NCBI RefSeq assembly: GCF_011064615.1
Contig: NZ_JAALJH010000080.1
Coordinates: 1 to 42,604, forward strand
Source: Aquisphaera insulae
Lineage (GTDB): Bacteria > Planctomycetota > Planctomycetia > Isosphaerales > Isosphaeraceae
DNA: 42,604 nucleotides
Reading direction: 5' to 3'
Position numbers and translations under genes: made by a program. A model generated the notes under the pieces. It saw only the letters and a program-made list of their open reading frames with translations. It was not told the origin of the DNA and searched no databases. Numbering within the stretch: position 1 is the first letter of the stretch; every line of letters starts with the position of its first letter. Of the stretch, positions 1-7,791 are shown piece after piece.

Positions 1-466
1 CAAAAACATATACGTTCAGAATGGCACCCGACGCTAATTCATCGGTGAGAAATCCGGGTTAGACGGGTTCGTCCACGCGGCAACGCTGGGCCATGTAGTT
101 TCTAATATCAAGCGTAAATAGCATAGAGCGATTAATGGCTCGAATCATCATTTGGCATATGGTCCGCACTCGAATCCGGCGTTGAAGCCCCTCTCGTGGG
201 GGTGGATCCCCCCGGAAGAAGTTTCAAGAAACTGGCCTTGCAAGGAGCCAATGGACTCCAGTAAGCCGGTTAGTAGGCCCTGATTACCCTCGAAGTAGGG
301 CGAAACGGGATTCACGTGCATCGACCCCGGCAGGCGGCGACTTCGAGCTGTCCGGAGGTCCGTTCATCGATTCTTCATACGACTGCGGAGCCATGATCTC
401 GTTGCGACTCGAACGCAAATGACCGGCAGTCTTGCCGTGTCGAAGGCATCTTCTTCGGAGCCCGAA
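1..466. other. Left-edge stretch with no gene seen
   Basis: The first 466 bases are visibly less GC-rich than the rest of the window and have frequent stops in all frames. The reading frames that cross it are short and show no codon bias or recognisable motif. I see no tRNA, repeat pair or clear promoter. It is probably intergenic sequence or the eroded end of something that lies outside the window. Confidence 0.5.
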
Positions 467-1102
467 ATGCAGCCTGATCTGCCATGGCTTCCGGGATTGA
501 CCTGGGCGGTGTTCCTGCCTCTTTGGCTGTGGCCCTGGCACAAACGCCGGGAAGCGGCCGCCAGTGAACCCGTCGCCTCCAGAGTCCTTCACCTCGTGCT
601 CGTCGTGGCGGCCGTTTGGATCGCTTGCTCGAATATCTTCACGCCCCTGAGCCGGCGATGGCTCGCAGTCTGGCCGACAACACCTTATCTCGGATTGGCG
701 ATCCTGTGGGGAGGGATCGGCTTCGCCGGATTCGCCCGGTGGTATCTGGGGAAGAACTGGAATGGACGCGTTGCGGAATTCGAGGACCAGGACCTGATCT
801 CCTCCGGTCCGTACCGGGTGATCCGCCATCCGATCTACACGGGCATCTTCGGAATGTTTCTGGGTGCCGCGCTCTTCTCAGGTGAGATTCGAGGCCTCGT
901 GGGAATTTCCATTGCCGGTTTCGCCTTCTTCCGGAAAATCCGGGCCGAGGAGAAGGGACTGTTGAAGCGTTTCAAGGCGGAGTACTCCTGCTATCGGCAC
1001 CGTACAGGCTTGCTTTTTCCCAAGCCATCGGGGTGGTATCGAATCTATCGCCAGGCCGTTCGGAGGTTCACAGGCCGGGGACCCAATTCGCGTGCGCGAT
1101 GA
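467..1102 (+). CDS. Isoprenylcysteine carboxyl methyltransferase-like membrane protein
   Basis: This integral membrane protein of about 211 residues resembles the ICMT/phospholipid-methyltransferase superfamily, whose members use S-adenosylmethionine to methylate lipid or lipidated substrates. Several hydrophobic segments are followed by the family signature SGPYRVIRHPIYTG, where the Arg-His-Pro motif contributes to cofactor binding, and by a C-terminal EEKGLLKRFKAEY stretch typical of the family. The start is set at the ATG at 467 because GGAG lies 6 bases upstream; an in-frame ATG at 419 would add 16 polar residues and has no visible ribosome binding site. The substrate cannot be told from the sequence. 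The gene stands alone, with a degenerate region downstream. Confidence 0.8.
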   Translation: MQPDLPWLPGLTWAVFLPLWLWPWHKRREAAASEPVASRVLHLVLVVAAVWIACSNIFTPLSRRWLAVWPTTPYLGLAILWGGIGFAGFARWYLGKNWNGRVAEFEDQDLISSGPYRVIRHPIYTGIFGMFLGAALFSGEIRGLVGISIAGFAFFRKIRAEEKGLLKRFKAEYSCYRHRTGLLFPKPSGWYRIYRQAVRRFTGRGPNSRAR

Positions 1103-1179
1103 GTGGCCACGCACTCAATACAGAGAATCTGGAGAGGTAGGAGAGAGTACCTCCCGAGCGGCTCGTCGATTCCGAATCG

Positions 1180-1222
1180 GGAATCAGTGGCCAGGAATCA
1201 GTGGCCAAGGAATCAGTAACCA
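1180..1222. repeat. Three-unit 14-bp tandem repeat
   Basis: GGAATCAGTGGCCA occurs at 1180-1193 and 1194-1207. A third unit, GGAATCAGTAACCA, lies at 1209-1222 after one extra A. The array lies in the degenerate stretch beyond the glycosyltransferase fragment and is not part of any convincing gene. Confidence 0.85.
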
Positions 1223-1365
1223 CGCGCCAAGGATCGAGAAGCTGGCGATGGTTACGCAACCGCATCGACCCTCCACCTTTTCTCGATCCGACAGACTGCC
1301 CTCCCTCCAATGCCTGGCCATTGAGACTTTGAGACTCGCCCGGGGCCGCCGCGAAACGAGGCGCG

Positions 1366-1549
1366 GCAGCCCGAGCGTGCCGAGGGCCTGGTCCAGGGAC
1401 GGATCCTCCTCATCATCGAGCACCCCGGCCGTGAACGCCCGGCATTCGGCCCCGCGGCCGGAGAGCAACTCCAGCAACTCCCTCGTGGCGATCGCCGCGC
1501 CACTGGAGGGGTCGAGGAGGCAATGGATCGACGAGAAGAGGAGTCTCAT
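1366..1549 (-). pseudogene. N-terminal fragment of a glycosyltransferase (group 1-like)
   Basis: Reading from the ATG at 1549 on the minus strand, about 60 residues look like the start of a GT4-type glycosyltransferase: MRLLFSSIHCLLDPSSGAA, then ATRELLELLSGRG and an AGVLD segment. This corresponds to the first beta strand and nucleotide-sugar-domain loop of such enzymes. The resemblance stops near residue 61. The frame stays open to 1184 but becomes low-complexity and runs into the 14-bp tandem repeat. Several hundred residues, including the whole catalytic C-terminal domain, are missing. The intact 5' end suggests truncation by deletion or recombination. Family assignment rests on recalled motifs, so it is moderate. 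Confidence 0.6.
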
Positions 1550-2272
1550 GGGGTAGAAGCCTGTCCGGGTCTACTGACTACCGCCGCGCGATTGTAGGGG
1601 CTCGCACGCCGATTTTCTCCATTTTTGTGAAACTGGGATCGGGCTCTCCGGGACTGTATTGAGTAACGAGGGATTCTTGCGCGCCGTGCGCGCGGGAATT
1701 TCGGAAGAGTCTTTGGCAATTCGGTGGTCGGTGAAGAGCGCGTCGGCGCCGGCCCGCGCGGGGGACGCGGGCCGGCGGGAACGACGACGAAGCCCGGAGC
1801 AAAGCCAGCTCGACACCGAACGTAAGATCTTTGCCCATAATGAAAAACGTCGATCATTACCCGGGCTCATCGCGACGATCGAAGCCAATTTTCTCTCCAC
1901 CAGCCGGCCTGAAGCGAAAGGGGAGAGCGAGCGAGTGGGCGTCGGCTTGGTGAACAGACCTGTGGAGCAAATCACGGGTCCCCTGAGCTTCGGTCGGCAA
2001 GCCAGACGCCGGAGGATTTGCACCGGTGAGCCCGGGCGTAGATCGGAATCAAACTGTTATTGCGAAGGGCTTTACGCACACACATCAGTCACCACACATA
2101 AGACGATCAAAGCCAATTTGACTGGGAGTGCCAGACCTCGGGTGGTGCCCAGGGAAGGCAACCGCTGGAACCCGTTCTTTTGGTGGGCGATGATGGGGGC
2201 TTGCCGGGCAGGAGGGGAGGCCCCGCAGCGATCTCGCGGCGGATCCCGCTCGATCGCCGGCGGGAGGATGCG
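1550..2272. other. Non-coding gap holding a dispersed repeat
   Basis: Between the glycosyltransferase fragment and the next gene I find no credible coding region; the longest frames are compositional. The gap holds dispersed-repeat copy 1 (separate entry). It also has an 18-base near-duplicate GACGATC(G/A)AAGCCAATTT at 1874-1891 and 2102-2119 with one mismatch, and an ATTGTA (TACAAT on the minus strand) at 1591-1596 that could be the -10 box of the truncated glycosyltransferase. Confidence 0.6.
1612..1778 (-). repeat. Dispersed intergenic repeat, copy 1
   Basis: Read on the minus strand, this segment has four conserved blocks in the same order as the copy at 38610-38842. They are a GC-rich hairpin (12-bp perfect stem, 7-base loop, 1747-1777), CCGAATTGCCAAAGAC, CTCAATACAGTCC with CGGA, and GTTTCACAAAAATGGA. 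Spacers between blocks differ in length and sequence, so only the blocks appear conserved. No reading frame is preserved between copies. It sits just upstream of the truncated glycosyltransferase. Confidence 0.8.
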
Positions 2273-4501
2273 TTGAGAGCCAGGTTGAATCTGAAGTCGA
2301 GTGATAACCTCTGGGTCCTGCGGACCTGCTGGGTGCTTTCCATCGTCCTCGGCGCGGGGCTCTCGACGGCCGCCGCGGCTGACGGGCCGCCTGCGGATAA
2401 GGGGGGGCCCCGCGATCGGACGACCTTCCAGACCGGCGCCCGCTGGGATCCCGGGCTCCAGATCCCGGCCGACGTGGCGATGTGCTACGGCGTCGGGCCG
2501 GACCTGCCGGCTCGGATCAAGCAGTGGAAGGATCGCGGGTATACCGTCCAGGTGATGACGGGGGTGGCCTGGGGTCAGTACCAGGACTATCTCTACGGGC
2601 GGTTCGACGGCAAGAACCACGTGGACGAGGCCCAGACCGACCGGCGGGGCCGCGTCATCTCGCACGGCGGCGACGTCTACTACATGTGCCCCGGGCCAAC
2701 CTTCGGCGACTTCCTCGCCACCCGGGTGATCATGGCCATCGAGGCAGGGGCCACGGCCATCTACCTCGAGGAGCCGGAATTCTGGGCCCGCGGCGGCTAT
2801 AGCGCCGGGTTCAAGCGGGCGTGGAAGACGGCCTATGGCGAGGACTGGTCGCCGCCGCACGCGTCCCACGAGGCCCGCTACAAGACTTCGAAGCTGATGT
2901 ATGCCCTCTATCGCCAGGCACTCAAGCAGGTCTTCGACGCCGTGAAGGCCCACGATGCGAAGAAGGGCACGAAGACGCCCTGCTACGTGGCCACGCACAC
3001 GCCCGTGAATTACTCGCAATGGAAGATCGTCAGCCCCGAGTCCAGCCTGATGGCGGTGGGGGCGGACGGGTTCATCGCCCAGACGTGGACCGGCACGGCC
3101 CGGACGCCCAACATGTACGAGGGGACGCTCCGCGAGCGGACCTTCCAGACGGCGTTCCTGGAGTACGGCTCGCTGATCGCCGCCGTCCGCGGCAACGGCG
3201 GCAAACTCTGGCTGCTCCACGACCCGATCGAGGACGACCCCGACCATTCGTGGGAGGACTACAAGACGAACTGGGAATGCACGGTGGCGGCCTCGCTCCT
3301 CTGGCCGGAGACCTCGCGATACGAGGTCGTGCCGTGGCCCGAACGGGTCTTCCACGGCCGCTATCCGACCGTGGACAAGAAGCGGCGGAAGCCGGGCGAG
3401 AAGGTGACGAAGGAGCCGATGTCCCGGGCCTACGGGACCGAGCTGCTGACGGTCATGAACTCGCTCAACGACATGGAGCAGAGTCGCCAGGCATGGGACT
3501 GCGGCACCCGCGGGATCGGCGTGGTGATCTCGGACTCGATGATGTTCCAGCGCGCCGAGCCGGATGCGTCGGATGAGCACCTCGGCTCGTTCTACGGCCT
3601 GGCCCTGCCGCTGGTGGAGCGGGGCATGCCCGTGGAGCCGGTGCAGCTCGAGACCGCGGAGAAGGCGGGGAACCTGAGCGGCCGTAAGGTCATGCTCATG
3701 ACCTACGAGGGCATGAAGCCGATGACCGCCGCCAACAGCCAGGCCATCGCCGACTGGGTGAAGGCCGGAGGAGTGCTCGTCTTCGTGGACGATGACCGGG
3801 ACCCGTACAACCGGATCCAGGGCTGGTGGAACGCCCCCGGCGGGCCCGGCCACGCCATCCCCAGGGAGGCCCTCTTCGCGCAGATGGGCCTGGCGGCCGG
3901 CACCAGCCCCGGCACCCACAAGGTGGGCCAGGGGACGCTGATCTTCGATGCGGCCAGTCCCGCCAGGCTCACCTACAAGAAGGAAGGAGCGGGGCAGATC
4001 CGCGGGCTGGTCCGCCGGGCCTGCGAGGCCGCGGGCGTCGACTACCGGGAGGCGAACCACATCGTCCTCCGCCGCGGCCCGTACGTGATCGCGGCCGGGC
4101 TGGACCATGCGGCCGAAGGGACGCCCCACGAGCTTCGCGGGAAGCTCATCGACCTCTTCGACTCGGCCCTGCCGGTCCGCTCATCGGTCGGGCTGGAGCC
4201 CGGTCGCCGGGTGCTGCTTGTGGACGCCGAGGCGGAGCGAGCAACCTTCCCGAAGGTCCTCGCCGCGGCCTGTCGCGTGACGGCCGTGGCCTCGGAAGGA
4301 GCCACGGTCCTCCAATTCCGGGCGACGGGCCCCGACAAGACTGAGGCCGCGGTCCGGATCGGCCTGGCGAAGGCACCCACGAAGGTCCTGGTCGACGGCC
4401 ATTCGCTCGAGCCGTCGGCCTGGTCCTGGGACGACGGATCGAGCACGGTGCTGGTCCGCTTCCCGAACAAGGCGGACGGGCAGACCGTGGCGGTGCAATG
4501 A
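2273..4501 (+). CDS. Secreted glycoside-hydrolase-like protein
   Basis: This is a large exported protein of about 742 residues. I favour a TTG start at 2273 because GGGAGG lies 5 bases upstream; the product then opens with a short basic stretch and a signal peptide (LWVLRTCWVLSIVLGAGL, ending in Ala-rich sequence). The N-terminal half looks like a TIM-barrel glycosidase: a motif IYLEEPEFW near residue 162 could supply acidic catalytic residues, and aromatic-rich segments follow. Around residues 470-520 a segment MLMTYEGMKP...IADWVKAGG resembles the Rossmann-like trimerisation/GATase-like domain that follows the barrel in some beta-galactosidases. I do not recognise the exact family; substrate unknown. 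Confidence 0.65.
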   Translation: MRARLNLKSSDNLWVLRTCWVLSIVLGAGLSTAAAADGPPADKGGPRDRTTFQTGARWDPGLQIPADVAMCYGVGPDLPARIKQWKDRGYTVQVMTGVAWGQYQDYLYGRFDGKNHVDEAQTDRRGRVISHGGDVYYMCPGPTFGDFLATRVIMAIEAGATAIYLEEPEFWARGGYSAGFKRAWKTAYGEDWSPPHASHEARYKTSKLMYALYRQALKQVFDAVKAHDAKKGTKTPCYVATHTPVNYSQWKIVSPESSLMAVGADGFIAQTWTGTARTPNMYEGTLRERTFQTAFLEYGSLIAAVRGNGGKLWLLHDPIEDDPDHSWEDYKTNWECTVAASLLWPETSRYEVVPWPERVFHGRYPTVDKKRRKPGEKVTKEPMSRAYGTELLTVMNSLNDMEQSRQAWDCGTRGIGVVISDSMMFQRAEPDASDEHLGSFYGLALPLVERGMPVEPVQLETAEKAGNLSGRKVMLMTYEGMKPMTAANSQAIADWVKAGGVLVFVDDDRDPYNRIQGWWNAPGGPGHAIPREALFAQMGLAAGTSPGTHKVGQGTLIFDAASPARLTYKKEGAGQIRGLVRRACEAAGVDYREANHIVLRRGPYVIAAGLDHAAEGTPHELRGKLIDLFDSALPVRSSVGLEPGRRVLLVDAEAERATFPKVLAAACRVTAVASEGATVLQFRATGPDKTEAAVRIGLAKAPTKVLVDGHSLEPSAWSWDDGSSTVLVRFPNKADGQTVAVQ

Positions 4502-4518
4502 CGTGACTTCTTGACGAC

Positions 4519-5016
4519 TCACTTCGGCCGGGGCGGGTCCTCGGCCGAGGTGTGGTCGTGGACGATCTTCCAGCCCTCCGGGAACCTCCGGAAGATGAGC
4601 GTGAAGAGGCCGCCGGGCGTCAACCCGTCCGGCATGGTCAGGCGCCAGGCCCCGCGGACGAAGGCGGAATCGGCGCCCAGGGGAAGGACTTCGACGCCGG
4701 AAAACACGAGCTTTCCCATCGCCTTGCCGTCGGCCTGGTATCGCTTGCGGTAGCGGGCAACCATGCCGTCGTAGCCGTCGGTGCGATGGCCGCCGGACTG
4801 GAAGACCAGCTCCGGCGAATTCCAGTAGCCGGTTACGAACCCGTCCAGGTCGCCACGGTTCCAGTCCGCGACCTGGCGGTCGAGCACGGCCCGGATTGCC
4901 GTAACGGGTGGACTCGAGTCGTCGCCGCCCCCGGGGGACGTCCGGTTCAGTCCCAGCAGAGCCGTGAGCGTGGCGCCAGTCGCGACGGCGCGCCGCCGGG
5001 TCAGCCGACGGCTCAC
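4519..5016 (-). CDS. NTF2-like (SnoaL/DUF4440-type) exported protein
   Basis: A 165-residue protein with an N-terminal twin-arginine-like start (MSRRLTRRRAVATGATL) followed by a small NTF2-like cone domain. The sequence VADWNRGDLDGFVTGYW followed by a FQSGG turn is typical of the DUF4440/SnoaL group, and WKIVHDHTSAE near the C-terminus is the usual last strand. Such folds bind small ligands or act as enzymes of varied kinds; no specific activity can be named. The start is a GTG that overlaps the stop of the upstream 92-residue gene by 4 bp (GTGA), so the two are probably translationally coupled. Confidence 0.8.
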   Translation of the reverse strand: MSRRLTRRRAVATGATLTALLGLNRTSPGGGDDSSPPVTAIRAVLDRQVADWNRGDLDGFVTGYWNSPELVFQSGGHRTDGYDGMVARYRKRYQADGKAMGKLVFSGVEVLPLGADSAFVRGAWRLTMPDGLTPGGLFTLIFRRFPEGWKIVHDHTSAEDPPRPK

Positions 5017-5291
5017 GAGTGCACCAGCTTCTTGCGGAAGAGCGAGAGGAGTCCGTGGCCGACGGGCCCCTTCGGCTCATCCTCGACGATGCTGATCTGG
5101 AACAGCTCCTCGAGCTTCCGGCGGAAGCTCCAATCGCGGGTGAGGCCGGAGACGCGGTCGAAATCGGTCTTGCTCATGTACCCGCGGTAATAGAGCTTGC
5201 GTGACTCGGGATCGATCCAGATGCGATCCTTCAGGTCGCCCGGGAATTCCAGGCCGTCCGGGAGCCTCTCCAGCGTGACGAAATGAACCAT
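5013..5291 (-). CDS. Small conserved-looking protein of unknown function
   Basis: A 92-residue cytosolic protein I do not recognise. The ATG at 5291 is chosen because GGAGGAGG lies 5 bases upstream on the minus strand; longer frames upstream lack such a site. Visible features are DRIWIDPESRKLYYRGYMSK, suggesting a small beta-rich core, and WSFRRKLEELFQ, a probable amphipathic helix. There is no signal peptide or membrane segment. Its stop overlaps the GTG start of the NTF2-like gene, so the two form a two-gene operon. Confidence 0.65.
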   Translation of the reverse strand: MVHFVTLERLPDGLEFPGDLKDRIWIDPESRKLYYRGYMSKTDFDRVSGLTRDWSFRRKLEELFQISIVEDEPKGPVGHGLLSLFRKKLVHS

Positions 5292-5536
5292 CGGGCCCTC
5301 CTCCATCATTGTCCGGTCGACTCGGACGGTCGAGCGGATTGACGATGGCCCCGGCCCAGCGCCGGGAGCCTTGAAGAGAGGGACTGGCCGCGTCTCAGGA
5401 CGGGGAGAGGATCGATGCCGGGTCCGAGAGCGCGGCCCCTTGCCTCTATGAGCATAGCATGACCGAAGATCGCGGGGCGAGGCAAGTACCCATTTGAGAT
5501 TGGCGATTGTGCCCTCGGTCCGGGTATCGACGAGTC

Positions 5537-6607
5537 TCAGGGCCGCAACCCCAGCCCGGCCGGAAGATCCTCCCGATTGAGGACCCACGGATGTTCGAGA
5601 AACTCCCGGGTCTTGACGTTCGAGCCCAGGCCCCATTTCTCGTTCCAGCTCAGGAAGAAGACCGTGCGCGGAAAGCTCGCCTCGATGCCGTCGCGAAACC
5701 GGGTGTAGTCGTAATCGCCCGGCGGTTTCTCCGGCCCGTGGGGGCCGAATTCGGTGAAGCCGAACGGCTTGGGGAGCCGGGCGACCTCCGGATAACCCCG
5801 GATGTGGGAAGGATCGATGAGGTCCGTGTAGGCGTCCAGGCCGACGAGATCGACGTAATCATCTCCCGCATAATACTCGGCGGTCCGCGATCCGTGGTTG
5901 GGGCCGTAGACCCAGAGCAGGTTGTTCAGCCCGCGAACCTTCGTGAAATGATCGAACATGTGCTTCCAGACCGGGAGGAACGTCTCCGGGGGTTTCGCAC
6001 CCCACCAGAACCAGCCGCCGTTCATCTCGTGGAAGGGACGCCAGAGGACGACGACGCCCGCGTCCTGGAGCTCCGCCAGGCCGTCCGCGAGGAGGTCGAG
6101 CTCGCTCATCCAGCGGTCGTGAGTTGCCCCCGGCTGGAGGAGAGGCCGCAGGTCCACTCCCCGATCCCTCAGGCCCCCACCTTTCGGATTCGCGGGGTTG
6201 GGGACGTGGGCGCTGATCGTCACCAGCCCCCCCGCGCGGGCGTACTCGATCGCGATCCGGTTCACGTGTTTGGTGGCGATCCCGCGCGGCGAGAAGTCGG
6301 CATAATCGAGCCCGATCATGGCGGGCCATCGACGCGTCTTCTCGTGCGCGGCGGTGCAGGCGCGGAGCGAGGCGCCCGGGCCGAAGCCGTCGAACTGCCC
6401 CGAGACGAGCCGACGATCCCGACGCCCCTCGAGCGATTGGAAGTAGGCGAGGACGGCGCGAGCTTGCGGATTCGCCTTCGGGTTCGCGGGCTCCGAGGCC
6501 GCGACCGTGAAATCGAGGAGGATCAATATGCCCGCGATCGCCCATGCACCGGTCGTCCTCATCGGAGTCGCTCCGAACGAAATTCGGCTCGTCATTTGGT
6601 CCATCAT
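5537..6607 (-). CDS. GH26 mannan endo-1,4-beta-mannosidase-like enzyme
   Basis: A secreted glycoside hydrolase of family 26, which cleaves beta-1,4-mannan backbones by a retaining mechanism. The acid/base glutamate lies in WRPFHEMNGGWFWWG (Glu194 from this start) and the nucleophile in FGFTEFG (Glu286). SGQFDGFGPG near the N-terminus and the EMN triad are also typical of GH26. The product has about 356 residues with a signal peptide (AWAIAGILILLDFTVAA). The ATG at 6607 has GAGGGG 6 bases upstream; an ATG at 6562 would give a more compact signal peptide. The gene is divergent from the ARPP-1 gene and stands alone, so no polysaccharide-utilisation locus is seen. Confidence 0.87.
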   Translation of the reverse strand: MMDQMTSRISFGATPMRTTGAWAIAGILILLDFTVAASEPANPKANPQARAVLAYFQSLEGRRDRRLVSGQFDGFGPGASLRACTAAHEKTRRWPAMIGLDYADFSPRGIATKHVNRIAIEYARAGGLVTISAHVPNPANPKGGGLRDRGVDLRPLLQPGATHDRWMSELDLLADGLAELQDAGVVVLWRPFHEMNGGWFWWGAKPPETFLPVWKHMFDHFTKVRGLNNLLWVYGPNHGSRTAEYYAGDDYVDLVGLDAYTDLIDPSHIRGYPEVARLPKPFGFTEFGPHGPEKPPGDYDYTRFRDGIEASFPRTVFFLSWNEKWGLGSNVKTREFLEHPWVLNREDLPAGLGLRP

Positions 6608-6763
6608 AGCGCGCCCCTCGGGGGCGAAGACAGGATCGACCGGCCCGCGATTCCGCGGCCCACGTCGCAAGGAATCGAAGGGCTTTTCGTAAGAGAAGTA
6701 GGCGAGGCATTCGGGCGTTCGAGCGACAAGACGATCCGCGTTTTCACGCCGAAGGAGGCGACC

Positions 6764-7684
6764 ATGAGCGCGATTCGCGTGTTCCCGAAGGTCACCGTGG
6801 GACAGCCGAGACGACACGAGAATCTGAGCGTCTTTCCCCTCTTACCGTCCGACGCCCGGTCCGGAGACGTCGATTACATCCTCTCGGACGAGGCCATCTC
6901 GGCCGGCTCGATCGTGGTGGAGGAGGTCAGCGATTCGGGCTCCGTCCCCACGTTGCGGGTCTCCAACAAGGGGAGGACCCGAGTCCTCTTCCTGGAAGGC
7001 CAGGAGCTGAAAGGGGCGAAGCAGAACCGGATCCTCAACACGAGCGTCCTGGTTGCGGCAGGCTCGAAGACCACCATCCCGGTGAGCTGCGTGGAGCAGG
7101 GGAGGTGGCGGCATCGGACGACGGCCTTCGAGTCGAGCGAGAACTTCTCCTCGCCGAGCCTGCGGCGGAGCCTCAAGGAGTCGGTGAGCCGGTCGCTGGA
7201 CGCGGGGGGCGGCCACGCCTCGGATCAGATGGCCGTCTGGGCGGAGGTCGGCCGGCAGATGAAGGCTCATGGGTCAAGCTCCTCAACCATGGCGATGAGC
7301 GACACCTACGAGAGCAAGGCCGGCCGAATCGAGGAGTTCCGCAGGGATCTCGGCTACGTGGACGGGGCGATCGGCCTGGCGGTCGCCGTCGGCCCGAAGG
7401 TCGTCGCGATCGACCTCTTCGACCAGTCGGCGACCTGCCGCAAGGTCTGGGACCGGCTCCTGACCGGGCTGGTGCTGGACGCCCTCGAGCAGCCGCCAGG
7501 CGGGGATCTCGCCCGCGAGGCCGACGTGGAGGACGCCCTGACCCGGTTGGAGTCGGCCAGGTGGGTCGAGTCACCCGCCGCGGGAGAGGGTCGGGAGTTT
7601 CGCGCGGAACCGGCGCCTCACGCCCACGCCTCCGCGCTGTCCTTCGCGACCAGCCTCCTGCACGGCAGCGCGATCCTGTCGTGA
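6764..7684 (+). CDS. ARPP-1 (DUF6569) domain protein
   Basis: A 306-residue soluble protein matching the ARPP-1 domain (ARG and Rhodanese-Phosphatase-superfamily-associated Protein). Diagnostic segments are LRVSNKGRTRVLFLEGQEL, GAKQNRILNTSVLV and TIPVSCVEQGRWRH, all in the first half. The C-terminal half contains a second globular part with GYVDGAIGLAVAVG. The function of the family is not established; its name reflects genomic association with ADP-ribosyl-glycohydrolase and phosphatase domains. The start at 6764 follows a strong GAAGGAGG ribosome binding site; the frame is open far upstream, but that part only mirrors the mannanase gene on the other strand. Confidence 0.85.
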   Translation: MSAIRVFPKVTVGQPRRHENLSVFPLLPSDARSGDVDYILSDEAISAGSIVVEEVSDSGSVPTLRVSNKGRTRVLFLEGQELKGAKQNRILNTSVLVAAGSKTTIPVSCVEQGRWRHRTTAFESSENFSSPSLRRSLKESVSRSLDAGGGHASDQMAVWAEVGRQMKAHGSSSSTMAMSDTYESKAGRIEEFRRDLGYVDGAIGLAVAVGPKVVAIDLFDQSATCRKVWDRLLTGLVLDALEQPPGGDLAREADVEDALTRLESARWVESPAAGEGREFRAEPAPHAHASALSFATSLLHGSAILS

Positions 7685-7791
7685 GAGGCCGCGCACGCCA
7701 CCCGAGCACGCTCCGTCGGCTAGAATGATTGGGAGAGGCAACTCCCAGTCGAGAATGTGCCGCTCGCGTTCCATCACCGAGGGATGACCCA

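Noticed and set aside
60..85. GGGTTCGTCC near the left end as a T-arm of a tRNA
   Set aside because: No matching acceptor, D or anticodon stems could be built around it.
2072..4129. A 685-residue minus-strand frame opposite the glycosidase-like gene
   Set aside because: Composition is typical of an antisense shadow (many His, Arg, Gly, Pro), with no signal peptide or domain. The plus-strand product has a signal peptide and ribosome binding site.
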